NCBI GenBank assembly: GCA_964493425.1
Contig: CAZBMW010000005.1
Location: forward strand, 1-64,000
From: CAYLMG01 sp964493425
GTDB lineage: Bacteria > Planctomycetota > Phycisphaerae > Sedimentisphaerales > Anaerobacaceae
Direction: 5' to 3'
Length of the DNA stretch: 64,000 bases
Below the pieces are notes generated by a model that saw only the letters and a program-made list of their open reading frames with translations, had not been told where the DNA came from and made no database searches. Position 1 is the stretch's first letter; each line of letters begins with the position of its first letter. Positions 7,271 through 15,763 of the stretch are shown here, piece by piece. The position numbers and the translations under genes are program-made.

Positions 7271-8350
7271 ATGTTAATAATGAAAAGAAGCAACCTGTGT
7301 TCACTTATATGCCTTGCAGTATTCATAAGCTCGTATGCAAATACGTGTTTATCAAACAACACCGATGCAAATGATGTCAATCAAATAACGCCGACCAAAA
7401 AATTTCCTACCATCGACATAAACAACCTAGCTGTTCACGACCCATTCATACTCGCAGAGCCAAATACACAAACTTACTACATCTACCAGGGATATGCGCC
7501 ATTTCGCAGACGAGGTGCCGCTGCCAGGCTTTCTGAAAATGCCGGCGTCATCGCTTACACGAGCAAAGACCTTGTAAAATGGCACGGCCCAAAGCTTGTG
7601 TTCGAGATACCGGAGGGCTTCTGGGCCGACAGAAACGCAGGACCATGGGCACCGGAAGTCCATAAGTATAAAGGCAAATACTACCTTTTCACAACTTTCC
7701 ACCGATGGGGCGAGCGTGACCCGAACAGCTATGGCGGACGCAAAATTAACAAACGCGGAACGCAGATTTGTGCAAGTGACAACCCACTAGGCCCATTTAA
7801 ATCAATAGGAAATAAGCCACATACGCCGGACGGTGAGATAACTCTCGATGGCACTTTCTGGGTCGAGGATGGCCGGCCCTGGCTGATTTATTGCCACGAG
7901 TGGGTTCAGATAACCAACGGCCTGATAAAGGCAATCAGACTTAAGGACGATTTGTCCGGCACAATCGGTGAATCCATTACACTGCTTAATGCAGCCGATT
8001 TCGATTGGGTTGACAAAGACCCAGGAGCTGTAACTGACGGCCCGGAATTTTACCGTATGAAAAACGGAACACTGGCTATGCTCTGGTCAAGTCATAGCCG
8101 GCACAACCTGTACGCACAGACAGTCGCCTATTCGCCATCAGGCAAGCTGGCTGGCCCCTGGAAACACCCGGACAAACCTTTGCTCTGGGACGACCGGGGC
8201 CACGGTATGATTTTCAAAGATTTTGACAGCCGATTGCTGCTGGTCTTGCACCGCTATTTTCAAATGCCGAGAACACGCGTACAAATCTGGCAAATCGAAG
8301 ACGCCGACGACGAGCTCCGCATAAAAAAACAAATCCTCGGCAGCCCATAA
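7271..8350 (+). CDS. secreted glycoside hydrolase, family 43-like
   Basis: The 359-residue protein has an N-terminal signal peptide of about 28 residues followed by a five-bladed beta-propeller of the GH43 type, a clan acting on arabinans, xylans and related side chains. HDPFILAEPNTQTYYIYQG opens the first blade and holds the expected base aspartate. GFWADRNAGPWAPEVHKYKG, the pKa-tuning aspartate region and TDGPEFYRMKNGTLAMLWSS with the likely acid glutamate follow. The exact substrate cannot be read. It may start at the ATG at 7271 or at 7280, since no convincing ribosome site separates them. The short gap after lysA suggests cotranscription, although the two have no obvious functional link. 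It fits a polysaccharide-degrading lifestyle. Confidence 0.85.
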   Translation: MLIMKRSNLCSLICLAVFISSYANTCLSNNTDANDVNQITPTKKFPTIDINNLAVHDPFILAEPNTQTYYIYQGYAPFRRRGAAARLSENAGVIAYTSKDLVKWHGPKLVFEIPEGFWADRNAGPWAPEVHKYKGKYYLFTTFHRWGERDPNSYGGRKINKRGTQICASDNPLGPFKSIGNKPHTPDGEITLDGTFWVEDGRPWLIYCHEWVQITNGLIKAIRLKDDLSGTIGESITLLNAADFDWVDKDPGAVTDGPEFYRMKNGTLAMLWSSHSRHNLYAQTVAYSPSGKLAGPWKHPDKPLLWDDRGHGMIFKDFDSRLLLVLHRYFQMPRTRVQIWQIEDADDELRIKKQILGSP

Positions 8351-8394
8351 ATCAAAAAAATTCAGACACCGATTAAATTTACACGAGCAACAAC

Positions 8395-9732
8395 TTAAAG
8401 GCTTCGTTCGACAAAGCCTGTATCTATCTTGTTCTTGACGAAAAGATTGTGTGAAAGAATTGTCCTGCAGGCTGGTATTGTGGTCTTTATCGGCTCGATA
8501 ACAAATTCATCGAGCGCCCTTTTCATTGTCGCTATCGTCTCATCGCGATTTAATCGATGGACAATCAGCTTGGCAATCATCGAGTCGTAATTCGCCGGAA
8601 CGGTATAACCCTGATAAACATGCGTATCAACTCGAACTCCCGGCCCGCCCGGCGGAATATATCTTTCAATCTTGCCCGGACAAGGCGAAAAATTATTCTC
8701 TGCATCCTCGGCGTTTATCCTGCACTCCATCGCAAAGCCGTTATGACAAATATCCCTCTGCTCCAAATCGAGCTTCTCGCCCGCCGCTGTCCGAAGCTGC
8801 AATTGTATTAAATCGAAGCCTGTAACCATTTCCGTTATCGTATGCTCGACCTGAATACGCGTATTTACTTCGATAAAATAAAAATCCTTCCTTCTATCCA
8901 GCAAAAATTCAACCGTCGCAGCGCTGTCATATCCCGCCTCTTTAATAATCCTCATCGCCGCGCCGCAAAGCTCCTCTCTTGTCCGCTTATCGAGCACGGG
9001 ACAGGGCGATTCTTCAATCATCTTTTGATGTCTTCTCTGCGTCGTGCAGTCTCTCTCATAAAAATGTAAAATCTTTCCGAACTTATCCGCCAGCACCTGT
9101 ACCTCGACGTGACGCGGTTCAGCTATAAACTTCTCAAGGTACACCGAGCCGTCACCGAACGCCGCCTCCGCCTCCGAGCGGGCGGCACTAAAACCCTGCC
9201 GAAAGCTTATCTCGTTATGTGCAAGTCTCATCCCTCGTCCGCCCCCGCCCGCAGCCGCCTTGATTATCACCGGGTATCCGATTTGCTCTGCTGTCTTCAA
9301 AGCCTCTGCCTCGTTTTCCACTACTCCCTGCGAGCCCGGTACCACCGGCACCTCCGCCTTCTGTGCCAACTGCCTCGCCCTCGCCTTGTCACCCAGAAGC
9401 CTCATCGCCTCTACCGGCGGGCCAATAAACTCTATCCCGCAGTCACCGCATATCTTGGCGAATTCGATGTTCTCCGCTAAAAATCCATAGCCGGGATGAA
9501 TCGCATCAACATCTGCAATCTCCGCTGCACTTATTATCCGCGGAATATTAAGATAGCTTTGAGCCGCCGGTGCGGGACCTATACATATCGCCTCGTCGGC
9601 AAATTTAAGATAAGCCGCGTCCTCATCCGCCTGCGAGTAAACCAGAACCGCACCTATACCAAGCTCGTGGCAGGCCCGCATTATCCTGACTGCTATCTCA
9701 CCGCGATTTGCTATCAATATCTTCGAAAACAT
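8395..9732 (-). CDS. accC: acetyl-CoA carboxylase, biotin carboxylase subunit AccC
   Basis: AccC carboxylates the biotin on AccB using ATP and bicarbonate, the first half-reaction of malonyl-CoA formation for fatty-acid synthesis. The 445-residue protein begins MFSKILIANRGEIAVRI, and has the ATP-grasp glycine-rich loop KAAAGGGGRGMRLAH, FIEVNTRIQVEHTITE, and the C-terminal MECRINAED motif. The length is typical of the free-standing subunit (about 450). It lies 26 bp downstream of accB on the same strand, the usual accBC operon order. The carboxyltransferase subunits are not in this window. Confidence 0.97.
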   Translation of the reverse strand: MFSKILIANRGEIAVRIMRACHELGIGAVLVYSQADEDAAYLKFADEAICIGPAPAAQSYLNIPRIISAAEIADVDAIHPGYGFLAENIEFAKICGDCGIEFIGPPVEAMRLLGDKARARQLAQKAEVPVVPGSQGVVENEAEALKTAEQIGYPVIIKAAAGGGGRGMRLAHNEISFRQGFSAARSEAEAAFGDGSVYLEKFIAEPRHVEVQVLADKFGKILHFYERDCTTQRRHQKMIEESPCPVLDKRTREELCGAAMRIIKEAGYDSAATVEFLLDRRKDFYFIEVNTRIQVEHTITEMVTGFDLIQLQLRTAAGEKLDLEQRDICHNGFAMECRINAEDAENNFSPCPGKIERYIPPGGPGVRVDTHVYQGYTVPANYDSMIAKLIVHRLNRDETIATMKRALDEFVIEPIKTTIPACRTILSHNLFVKNKIDTGFVERSL

Positions 9733-9758
9733 ATCTTGCCACTGTCACCTGAAAAAAA

Positions 9759-10241
9759 CTACTCACCCCTGACCTTGAAAAGTACCTGTCCGTACTCGAC
9801 AGCCTGGCCGTTCTTGACAACTATTTCGGCAATCGTCCCGCTCACCTCTGCCTTTATCTCGTTCATCACCTTCATCGCTTCTACGATACAGACAACAGAA
9901 TTCTCTTCAACCTTGCTGCCGACTTCCACAAAGGGCTCCGAATCCGGGCTCGGTGCCGCATAGAATGTCCCTACTATCGGCGATTTTATCTCAATCAATT
10001 CCTCTTCAGCAGGACCTTTAGCTTCGCCGCCGACTGCCTGCTGCGCTTCGGGCGATGCAGCCGTCCCCGGGCCCATCGCCGCCGCCGGCACAGGAACCAC
10101 ACCAAAGCTGCCCTGTCGGCCGAAACGCTTCAATAAAATCTTGTCGTCGCCGTGCTTTATCTCAACCTCTTCAAGGTCGTTGGCTTTCATGATCTCAAGT
10201 ACATCCCTTATCTTGTCAAGGTCATTATCTTTATGACTCAT
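9759..10241 (-). CDS. accB: acetyl-CoA carboxylase biotin carboxyl carrier protein AccB
   Basis: AccB carries the biotin that shuttles CO2 between biotin carboxylase and carboxyltransferase. The 160-residue protein has a helical N-terminus (DLDKIRDVLEIMKANDLEEVEIKHGD is the usual opening), a proline/alanine/glycine-rich linker at about residues 50-80, and the biotinyl domain with EAMKVMNEI, whose lysine is biotinylated. It is the first gene of the accBC operon. Its promoter should lie in the roughly 240-bp region upstream, shared divergently with the sigma factor operon, but I could not single out a consensus promoter there. Confidence 0.96.
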   Translation of the reverse strand: MSHKDNDLDKIRDVLEIMKANDLEEVEIKHGDDKILLKRFGRQGSFGVVPVPAAAMGPGTAASPEAQQAVGGEAKGPAEEELIEIKSPIVGTFYAAPSPDSEPFVEVGSKVEENSVVCIVEAMKVMNEIKAEVSGTIAEIVVKNGQAVEYGQVLFKVRGE

Positions 10242-10482
10242 TAACGTATCCTTTCAAAAATCCCCAAACCACTATCCTGAGCAAGCTGCTTTCAGCCCCG
10301 CTGAGCCGGTAAGTATATCTGCTGCGCGCCTTTTTGTAAACAATTTCCCAGTCTCTGCCACGACCAGTATTTATCTTTTTAGCGGCTTTTACCATATACT
10401 TTTGATGTAAAATTAGGATAAAATGTAAAAAATTTTGTTCTGATGCGTAACAAAAACCAGACTCAATTACATATATTAATGG

Positions 10483-11091
10483 ATGAAAGAAGAATTGAGC
10501 CGGACAATAAGCATAAGATTGCTGAAAATCAGGGACAAAGACACCATTAAAAAATGGTTCACCGAGTTCGCAGACAGACTGTACACCATAGTTTATTACA
10601 GGACAGATAGAGACAGTGACTTAGCCGCTGATATTGTCCAGCAGACCTTCACTACCGCTCTTTTGAAAATTGAAGAATACCAGCCGGCCCGCGGTGATAT
10701 GCTCAACTGGCTGATTTCTCTGTCGAGAAACATCACCAAAAAGATGATGAAGGAAAAAAACCGGCAGCTCTCTTACGAGCCGCAGTTGCAGTCAGTCAAC
10801 GGCCGGCTCTTTCAATTGTGCTCGGCAATAGACACACATCCCCTGCCAGCAGATATTATCGAGCAGGCAGAGCTTGCCGACCTCGTTCGAAAAACTCTTG
10901 CACTGCTCCCCCAACGATATCGAAAGGTTCTAAGACAATATTATTATGAGCAAAACTCAATTAAACAAATCGCCGAAGCCGAGCATCTAAGCTCATCAGC
11001 ACTGCGAATATTACTTTACCGTGCGAGAAAAGCTTTCAAAAAACATCTGCTGAAATCGGCAAAATCCATCGACCGTATTGATTTATATTGA
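10483..11091 (+). CDS. RNA polymerase sigma factor, ECF-like sigma70 family
   Basis: The 202-residue protein has a sigma region 2 (ADRLYTIVYYRTDRDSDLAADIVQQTFTTAL, with the core-binding and -10-recognition helices, ending MLNWLISLSRNITKKM) and a sigma region 4 (LALLPQRYRKVLRQYYYEQNSIKQIAE, with the helix-turn-helix HLSSSALRILLYRARKAFKKHL). There is no region 3, as expected for an extracytoplasmic-function factor. It begins a three-gene unit: 15 bp later comes a membrane-anchored protein that could be its anti-sigma factor, then a secreted protein. The target promoters are unknown. Confidence 0.88.
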   Translation: MKEELSRTISIRLLKIRDKDTIKKWFTEFADRLYTIVYYRTDRDSDLAADIVQQTFTTALLKIEEYQPARGDMLNWLISLSRNITKKMMKEKNRQLSYEPQLQSVNGRLFQLCSAIDTHPLPADIIEQAELADLVRKTLALLPQRYRKVLRQYYYEQNSIKQIAEAEHLSSSALRILLYRARKAFKKHLLKSAKSIDRIDLY

Positions 11092-11106
11092 ATAAGGGAA
11101 AACAAA

Positions 11107-11574
11107 ATGGCGGACGAAAAAATATTCGAAGATAACTTAAAGCATCTGTTCAAAACTGTCGGCCCGGAAAAACAAATCCCGGACGATAAGAAAAATCGGA
11201 TTCTAAATCAACTTATCAGCACTAAGGCCGAAACCGCACCTGCCGGCAGAACAATCCCGCTATGGAAGCTTATCCTAAAAAATCCCGTTACAAAACTGGC
11301 AGTAGCTGCCGTTATTATTATCACTGTTGGCCTGTTCATTGTTTATCTGGGCCCGGATGAGCAGAAACCGACAGATAAAGATATAATAATCGCAAAGTCG
11401 CCGGCCGATATGACCTCGTTTTTGTCGATGTCTCTCGCCTACAAAAACAACGGTCTGCCCGGCCTTGAGAAACATTGCGAAAAAGCTGCTAAAACAATGA
11501 GCAAAGAAACACCGAAAATTACACTCCCCGGTATTCTCAAAGAATTGAACAATAACAAAAACCTAAGGAGATAA
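11107..11574 (+). CDS. single-pass membrane protein, candidate anti-sigma factor
   Basis: This 155-residue protein has a charged cytoplasmic N-terminus of about 60 residues, one membrane helix (LAVAAVIIITVGLFIVYLG, about residues 62-80) and a periplasmic tail of about 75 residues. That topology and its place directly after the sigma factor gene fit an anti-sigma factor. However, I see no zinc-binding HxxxCxxC motif of the ZAS class, so the assignment rests on context. An AAGGG site precedes the ATG. The ribosome site of the next gene overlaps its last codons, so the two are likely translated together. Confidence 0.6.
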   Translation: MADEKIFEDNLKHLFKTVGPEKQIPDDKKNRILNQLISTKAETAPAGRTIPLWKLILKNPVTKLAVAAVIIITVGLFIVYLGPDEQKPTDKDIIIAKSPADMTSFLSMSLAYKNNGLPGLEKHCEKAAKTMSKETPKITLPGILKELNNNKNLRR

Positions 11575-11576
11575 TT

Positions 11577-12755
11577 ATGAAAAAAACAAAAAATACAAAA
11601 AAGTTAATTCTTTGCACCGCCGCCCTTCTGCTAATAACTGCATCAGCATTTGCAAACGAATACCCACCTGACAATGCAGCCGTCCTTTATTACAAAGCCT
11701 TTATGCTCTACAAACCCGATGACACTATGGATGATATGCTCGGAGACTATGTAAAAGGAAAAACCGCCTTGAATGAAACAATCACCGAATTCTTAACCAA
11801 ACGGAAAACTCAAAGGATTATCGCCGCGGTGACAGACGCCTCACAAATGCAAAATTGCGACTGGGGCCTTAACCTCGACGAAGGCTTCGAAATGGAAATG
11901 CCCTACTTAAGCTCATTCAGAAGGCTCTCCTACCTTATCCTCGCAGATGCAAAGCTTCTTGCCGAGCAGGGTGACCACAAAGCCGGCCTCTCGCAATGCC
12001 TCGTCGCTAAAAAAATGGCAGTTCACGCCGGCGATGATACACTTGTTTCTTTTCTCGTTTCAGTTGCCATCAACGCACTTGCAAACAGCGCCATCCAGGA
12101 TATCCTCAACAGCGATATAGACATTCCAACACTAAACTGGCTCAAGGAACAGCTTCAGTCAATACAAACAATCCAGCCGCAGGTCAAAGATGCTCTTGTC
12201 AATGACCTTAGTATAGCCTTAAACTGGAAAGAGCAAGCTATTAAAGAGATTCCTGTCGAGTCTTTTTCTAATGACCCAAAAGACCAACAGAAGTTCAAAG
12301 AGATAATTAATAACGATGAACTGCTCGCCAAAAACATCGAATATTTCAAACAGCATATGAATCTTGTTATACAGGCCTTCTCGCTGCCATATCCAAAGGG
12401 CTATGAAAAATTGAAAGAAATAGGAGATCTTCCGGGAAAAGATGCAAAAAGTAATCCTGAGGCATATTTTACGGCGGTGTTCTTCCCTGCGGTCTCCAAG
12501 GTATACATCCTTGATCTAAGAGCGAGGGCCAATGAATACGCCCTGAATTGCGCCGTTAATATCTTCATCGAAAACGCAAAGTACAAAAAGCTGCCTGACT
12601 CGCTCCCCGCAAATTCACCGGTCAACCCCTTCAGCGGCGAACCATTCATCTACGAAAAAACAAACGAAGGTTTCATACTCAAATGTGATGAAAATTCCGT
12701 GCCCCAGGAGGAAAAAAAGTATATGGATAAGTATGAGTTCGAATACAAATTGTAA
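11577..12755 (+). CDS. secreted protein of unknown function in the sigma factor operon
   Basis: The 392-residue protein has a signal peptide (about residues 1-25, ending SAFA) and a largely helical mature part with no family I can name. The start at 11577 is fixed by a strong AAGGAG that overlaps the end of the preceding gene, two bases after its stop. Planctomycetes often carry secreted proteins of this sort after a sigma/anti-sigma pair, opening with a motif like NAAVLYYKAFMLYKPDD and ending with a short domain including NPFSGEPFIYEKTNEGFIL, which recalls the C-terminal strand of type II secretion pseudopilin-related proteins. A perfect terminator hairpin follows. It may be the envelope component sensed by the system, but that is speculation. 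Confidence 0.7.
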   Translation: MKKTKNTKKLILCTAALLLITASAFANEYPPDNAAVLYYKAFMLYKPDDTMDDMLGDYVKGKTALNETITEFLTKRKTQRIIAAVTDASQMQNCDWGLNLDEGFEMEMPYLSSFRRLSYLILADAKLLAEQGDHKAGLSQCLVAKKMAVHAGDDTLVSFLVSVAINALANSAIQDILNSDIDIPTLNWLKEQLQSIQTIQPQVKDALVNDLSIALNWKEQAIKEIPVESFSNDPKDQQKFKEIINNDELLAKNIEYFKQHMNLVIQAFSLPYPKGYEKLKEIGDLPGKDAKSNPEAYFTAVFFPAVSKVYILDLRARANEYALNCAVNIFIENAKYKKLPDSLPANSPVNPFSGEPFIYEKTNEGFILKCDENSVPQEEKKYMDKYEFEYKL

Positions 12756-12768
12756 AAGCCCGTTAAAA

Positions 12769-12798
12769 AAAGGCCGGGTTTATTTTAACCCGGCCTTT
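12769..12798. terminator. terminator between the sigma operon and the phosphatase gene
   Basis: AAAGGCCGGGTT (12769-12780) pairs perfectly with AACCCGGCCTTT (12787-12798) around the loop TATTTT. It lies between convergent genes, and the A-rich and T-rich flanks suit both directions. Confidence 0.85.
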
Positions 12799-12822
12799 CC
12801 CCTCTCCCCATCTTAAATCCAT

Positions 12823-13632
12823 TCAAATTACTTCAAGACCAACTATTGTTATATCATCTAGGTCATCCGGATTAACCTGACGATGCTGAGCGTGAAAGCT
12901 TAATCTGTCATTCAACTCGTTAATATCCAAATCTTTATAACCGATAAACTCATCCGAAAAAACAAAGCTCCCCCTATCATCAAAACGCCCAATGAATCGC
13001 TCCGCGCCGTCGGAATACAACAAAAGCTTGTCACCTCTGATCAGCTTTACAGTCTGCTGAACAAATCTGGCGTCACCGAACACTCCAACCAATGAACCCT
13101 GCTCCTGAAGTTGTTCCGGCTGACAGCCCGAACGGATAAGTATTGGGTATGGATGCCCCCCGCGGGCAAATGTAAGCTCAAGCGTTTCTATATTCAAAAG
13201 ACAATAACAACACGTAACGAACTGATTGCCCGAAAGCTTTTGTTCTGTCATTCGCAAATTAAGCTTTGACAGCACCTCCTCAGGCCGGAATACGCGATAG
13301 CTGTTACCGATTGTCTCACGCATCATAATAGCTTGCTTCAGGTACATCGTCAAAAGAGCCGCCGGCATCCCGTGACCTACAACGTCTGCTATATAAAAAC
13401 CTATATGTTTCTCATCTATACGCGCAACATCGTATATATCGCCCGAAACAACCTCCGCAGGCAAAAACGTTACCGCCCACCGAAATCCCTCAGAATTCGG
13501 CAAAAATCGCGGCAAAAAATCCCGCTGAACCTGGCCAGCCATAGCAAGCTGCTCAGCCATATTATTTGCGAAACTCTCTGCATCCAAATAGTTCTTGGGC
13601 ATCTCAACTTCCGTTTGTGTTTCACTGTTCAT
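12823..13632 (-). CDS. PP2C-type serine phosphatase (SpoIIE/RsbU family)
   Basis: The 269-residue protein is a single SpoIIE-type metal-dependent phosphatase domain with a short N-terminal helix that resembles the linker preceding such domains (NMAEQLAMAGQVQRDFLP). The metal-binding motifs are present: VSGDIYDVA, IADVVGHGMPAALL, the ARGGHPYPIL segment, YSDGAERF and the final DDITIVGLEV. These enzymes usually dephosphorylate a STAS-domain anti-anti-sigma factor. A free STAS protein is encoded about 10.6 kb away (24234-24575), but no partner kinase is nearby. I chose ATG 13632 because a GGGGAA site precedes it; the frame extends 11 codons upstream to a TTG at 13665. Confidence 0.88.
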   Translation of the reverse strand: MNSETQTEVEMPKNYLDAESFANNMAEQLAMAGQVQRDFLPRFLPNSEGFRWAVTFLPAEVVSGDIYDVARIDEKHIGFYIADVVGHGMPAALLTMYLKQAIMMRETIGNSYRVFRPEEVLSKLNLRMTEQKLSGNQFVTCCYCLLNIETLELTFARGGHPYPILIRSGCQPEQLQEQGSLVGVFGDARFVQQTVKLIRGDKLLLYSDGAERFIGRFDDRGSFVFSDEFIGYKDLDINELNDRLSFHAQHRQVNPDDLDDITIVGLEVI

Positions 13633-13862
13633 ATCATTTCCCCACGCTATTAACTTGTTACTCAAAAAGCAGTAACTTTCTCCCCCCCTTTATTTATCGG
13701 ACCTCATCCGACATAACAGTTCCCCTGAATCGCTACAAGGCTATTTTCGGTTTATTAAGCCCTTGACTTTGTCTCTTTATTTTTTTTCTTTTCTTTAAGT
13801 GAAGACTGCTGGATTGATTTTCGTCAAAAAATCTTTCTTAGAGCCTTATTTGACTGCTAAAG

Positions 13863-14588
13863 CTATCCCGCAAAAATAGCTGAGCCTATCCTCAATATCG
13901 TCGCCCCCTCCTCTATCGCGACCTCATAATCACTGCTCATCCCCATACTCAGCTCACCGAACTCCTTACCGACTATCCCCTCACCCCGCATCTCCATAAA
14001 CAGCTCTCTTGCCCGCACAAAGCAGGCCCTAATAACATCTGTATTCCGCGTCAAAGGAGCCATAGTCATCAGCCCGCAAAGCTTCACGTTACCAAGAGTT
14101 TCTATCTGCTCTGCAAGGTGCGTCGCAGCACCAACCGGTACGCCGTACTTCTGAGGTTCCATTGACGTATTTACCTGTAAAAGAATTTTCGGGCAAATAT
14201 CAAGCTTCGCCGCTGTACTGTTTATCTCTTCAGCCAGACGGAGAGTATCAACCGAATGTATCAGAGACGCTATCGGAAGAACCTGGCGAACCTTGTTACG
14301 CTGAAGGTGCCCTATCATATGCCAGTTCACCTTCTCAGCAAGGCTATTTCCCCTCCCGGCCTCTGCTCTCAAAAAATCCTCTACCTGCCCTGTAACCCTC
14401 TTTAACTGTTGAACGCGGTTCTCTCCAAGCTCAGCTTCGCCTAACTTAATAACCTCCTGCACCGCCTCAAAGCTTGCCGACTTCGTCACTACTACAAGCT
14501 TTATCTCCGAACCAGCTCTACCTGCACGTTCACACGCTGAATTGATGCTGTCCTTTAAACGCTGTAATCGCTCTGCAATTTTAGACAT
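13863..14588 (-). CDS. YggS/PROSC-family pyridoxal phosphate homeostasis protein
   Basis: This 241-residue protein is the single-domain fold-type III barrel that binds pyridoxal 5'-phosphate and helps keep its level and the amino-acid and keto-acid pools in balance, without known catalytic activity. The lysine for the Schiff base is K36 in KLVVVTKSASF, followed by ELGENRVQQL, WHMIGHLQRNKV, LLQVNTSMEPQKYGV and the phosphate-binding SMGMSSDYEVAIEEGATILRIGSAIFG. Length matches the family. It is transcribed alone on the minus strand; upstream is a long AT-rich stretch. Confidence 0.93.
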   Translation of the reverse strand: MSKIAERLQRLKDSINSACERAGRAGSEIKLVVVTKSASFEAVQEVIKLGEAELGENRVQQLKRVTGQVEDFLRAEAGRGNSLAEKVNWHMIGHLQRNKVRQVLPIASLIHSVDTLRLAEEINSTAAKLDICPKILLQVNTSMEPQKYGVPVGAATHLAEQIETLGNVKLCGLMTMAPLTRNTDVIRACFVRARELFMEMRGEGIVGKEFGELSMGMSSDYEVAIEEGATILRIGSAIFAG

Positions 14589-15082
14589 AGCTGGCCCTTT
14601 CTAATCCTGCCTTAAAACCAAAAACCTCTCACAAAACACACATCAGACTATCAATTTAGCTCTCTGTTTACCATCCAAAAACATATCACAATAAATCTCA
14701 AAATCCGCCTCAATGCAACGCTCTCTTCCCTGCAAAATATCCTTGCGTAACAATAACCTTTGAAATCAAAAAATCCAGCAAAATTTCTACTCTCCTGTGA
14801 CACATTCGATGCAGATACAACCTTTCGTTTTAGCCGCCTGAGATGCTATTGTATCAGCTCTCCTGTTACACAAAAAAATTTTAATTTTCTCCTTATCAAA
14901 TTCGATTTACGCCCGAAAATAGCCTGTAAAAGGCCATTATTTTGTTGTTGTTCTTTTATAAATAAAATAAAAATTTTTTGAATTGATTTCACTGGCAATA
15001 AATGTTAAAATCAGGGCGTTAAATAAGTTATAAGTCGGGTGAAACAATATTCCTTCGGATGGATGGAAATACTGAATTTGTT
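14589..15082. other. AT-rich intergenic region with a second possible promoter for the small RNA
   Basis: No gene is recognisable here on either strand. A good promoter-like pair, TTGATT at 14983-14988 and TAAAAT at 15006-15011 with a 17-bp spacer, points to the plus strand. It could give a longer form of the small RNA that starts near 15018 and ends at the terminator near 15221. The promoter of the YggS-like gene must also lie in the first part. Confidence 0.5.
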
Positions 15083-15088
15083 TTTTGC

Positions 15089-15116
15089 TTGACAACTTTT
15101 TAAATAAATCTATAGT
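15089..15116 (+). promoter_or_regulatory. promoter of the candidate small RNA
   Basis: TTGACA at 15089-15094 and TATAGT at 15111-15116 are separated by 16 bp and read on the plus strand. The predicted start, near 15123, leads into no protein gene; it leads into the structured sequence ending in a T tract at 15216-15221. Confidence 0.75.
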
Positions 15117-15122
15117 CTTTAG

Positions 15123-15221
15123 TTTTCAAAAACAAAGCCCCTAAGGGGGCTTAAGATCCTCGGCGAGGCAGCGTGGTATACCGGTTTCCCCCCCAGCCGG
15201 TTCCACCACCTCGCCTTTTTT
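15123..15221 (+). ncRNA. candidate small regulatory RNA, about 100 nt
   Basis: A promoter-like pair precedes this stretch, and it ends in a long hairpin followed by six T residues. The predicted transcript has a first small hairpin, AAGCCCC (15135-15141) with GGGGCTT (15146-15152), around the tetraloop TAAG. A second, longer stem-loop pairs GGCGAGG (15162-15168) with CCTCGCC (15209-15215), and inside it GTGG (15173-15176) with CCAC (15203-15206) and ACCGG (15180-15184) with CCGGT (15197-15201), leaving a loop rich in C (seven in a row). There is no ORF. A C-rich loop could pair with G-rich ribosome sites, as is known for some small RNAs. It does not resemble 4.5S, tmRNA, RNase P RNA or 6S RNA. 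Function and boundaries are inferred. Confidence 0.6.
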
Positions 15222-15298
15222 AACGCGAAAAATGGCTATACAAACTCAAAAAGGCCCTAAATCTGCCGATTATAGCGATTAAGTAAAATAGAAAGAAA

Positions 15299-15709
15299 CT
15301 ACTGCCCCCGAATCTGAACAAAAACACGCCTGCTTCGAGGCCCGTCAAACTCACAGAAATATACGCCCTGCCACGTACCAAGCTCAAGCGAGCCGCCCTT
15401 TACAAGAAGCTGCTCACTGCAGCCGACAATAGAGCTTTTGATATGAGCATCAGAATTGCCCTCGCTGTGCCTGTAGCCGCTCATATTTGACGGTACAAGC
15501 TTAGAGAGCATCATAAGTATATCGCTGACAACATCAGGGTCGGCATTCTCATTTATCGTAATGCCTGCCGTCGTATGCGGACAATACACTAAAACCACAC
15601 CCTCACGTATCCCTGATTGACCAATCAGAGAATTAACCTCGCCCGTTATATCAATCATCTGCTCTCTGCTTCTGCTGCGAACCCCGAATTGTTCCGTTAC
15701 TATCTTCAT
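15299..15709 (-). CDS. YjbQ/UPF0047 family protein
   Basis: The 136-residue protein is a complete member of the YjbQ family, described as a secondary thiamine-phosphate synthase, although its main role is uncertain. It contains VLVYCPHTTAGITINENADPDV with the conserved histidine, YRHSEGNSDAHIKSSIVG, and the signature LGTWQGVYFCEFDGPRSRRVFVQI. The length is typical. It lies downstream of argS on the same strand, 54 bp away, and the gap contains two 14-bp direct repeats (TGTGTTCTGTATTC at 15729-15742 and TGTGTCCTGTATTC at 15743-15756). The small RNA ends about 80 bp beyond its stop, pointing towards it. Confidence 0.93.
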   Translation of the reverse strand: MKIVTEQFGVRSRSREQMIDITGEVNSLIGQSGIREGVVLVYCPHTTAGITINENADPDVVSDILMMLSKLVPSNMSGYRHSEGNSDAHIKSSIVGCSEQLLVKGGSLELGTWQGVYFCEFDGPRSRRVFVQIRGQ

Positions 15710-15728
15710 CTTCCACGCCTTATCATTT

Positions 15729-15756
15729 TGTGTTCTGTATTCTGTGTCCTGTATTC
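15729..15756. repeat. two 14-bp direct repeats between yjbQ and argS
   Basis: TGTGTTCTGTATTC at 15729-15742 is followed directly by TGTGTCCTGTATTC at 15743-15756, differing at one base. It is intergenic filler of the low-complexity sort also seen in 22082-22113. Confidence 0.7.
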
Positions 15757-15763
15757 TGTCTTT

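Noticed and set aside
10402..10424. A promoter for the sigma factor gene (TTGATG and TAAAAT)
   Set aside because: The spacer is only 11 bp, too short for a sigma70 promoter, and no alternative was convincing.
15123..15221. The small RNA as the SRP (4.5S) RNA
   Set aside because: The conserved GGAA-type loop and asymmetric internal loop with AGCAG are absent. It may be another small RNA.
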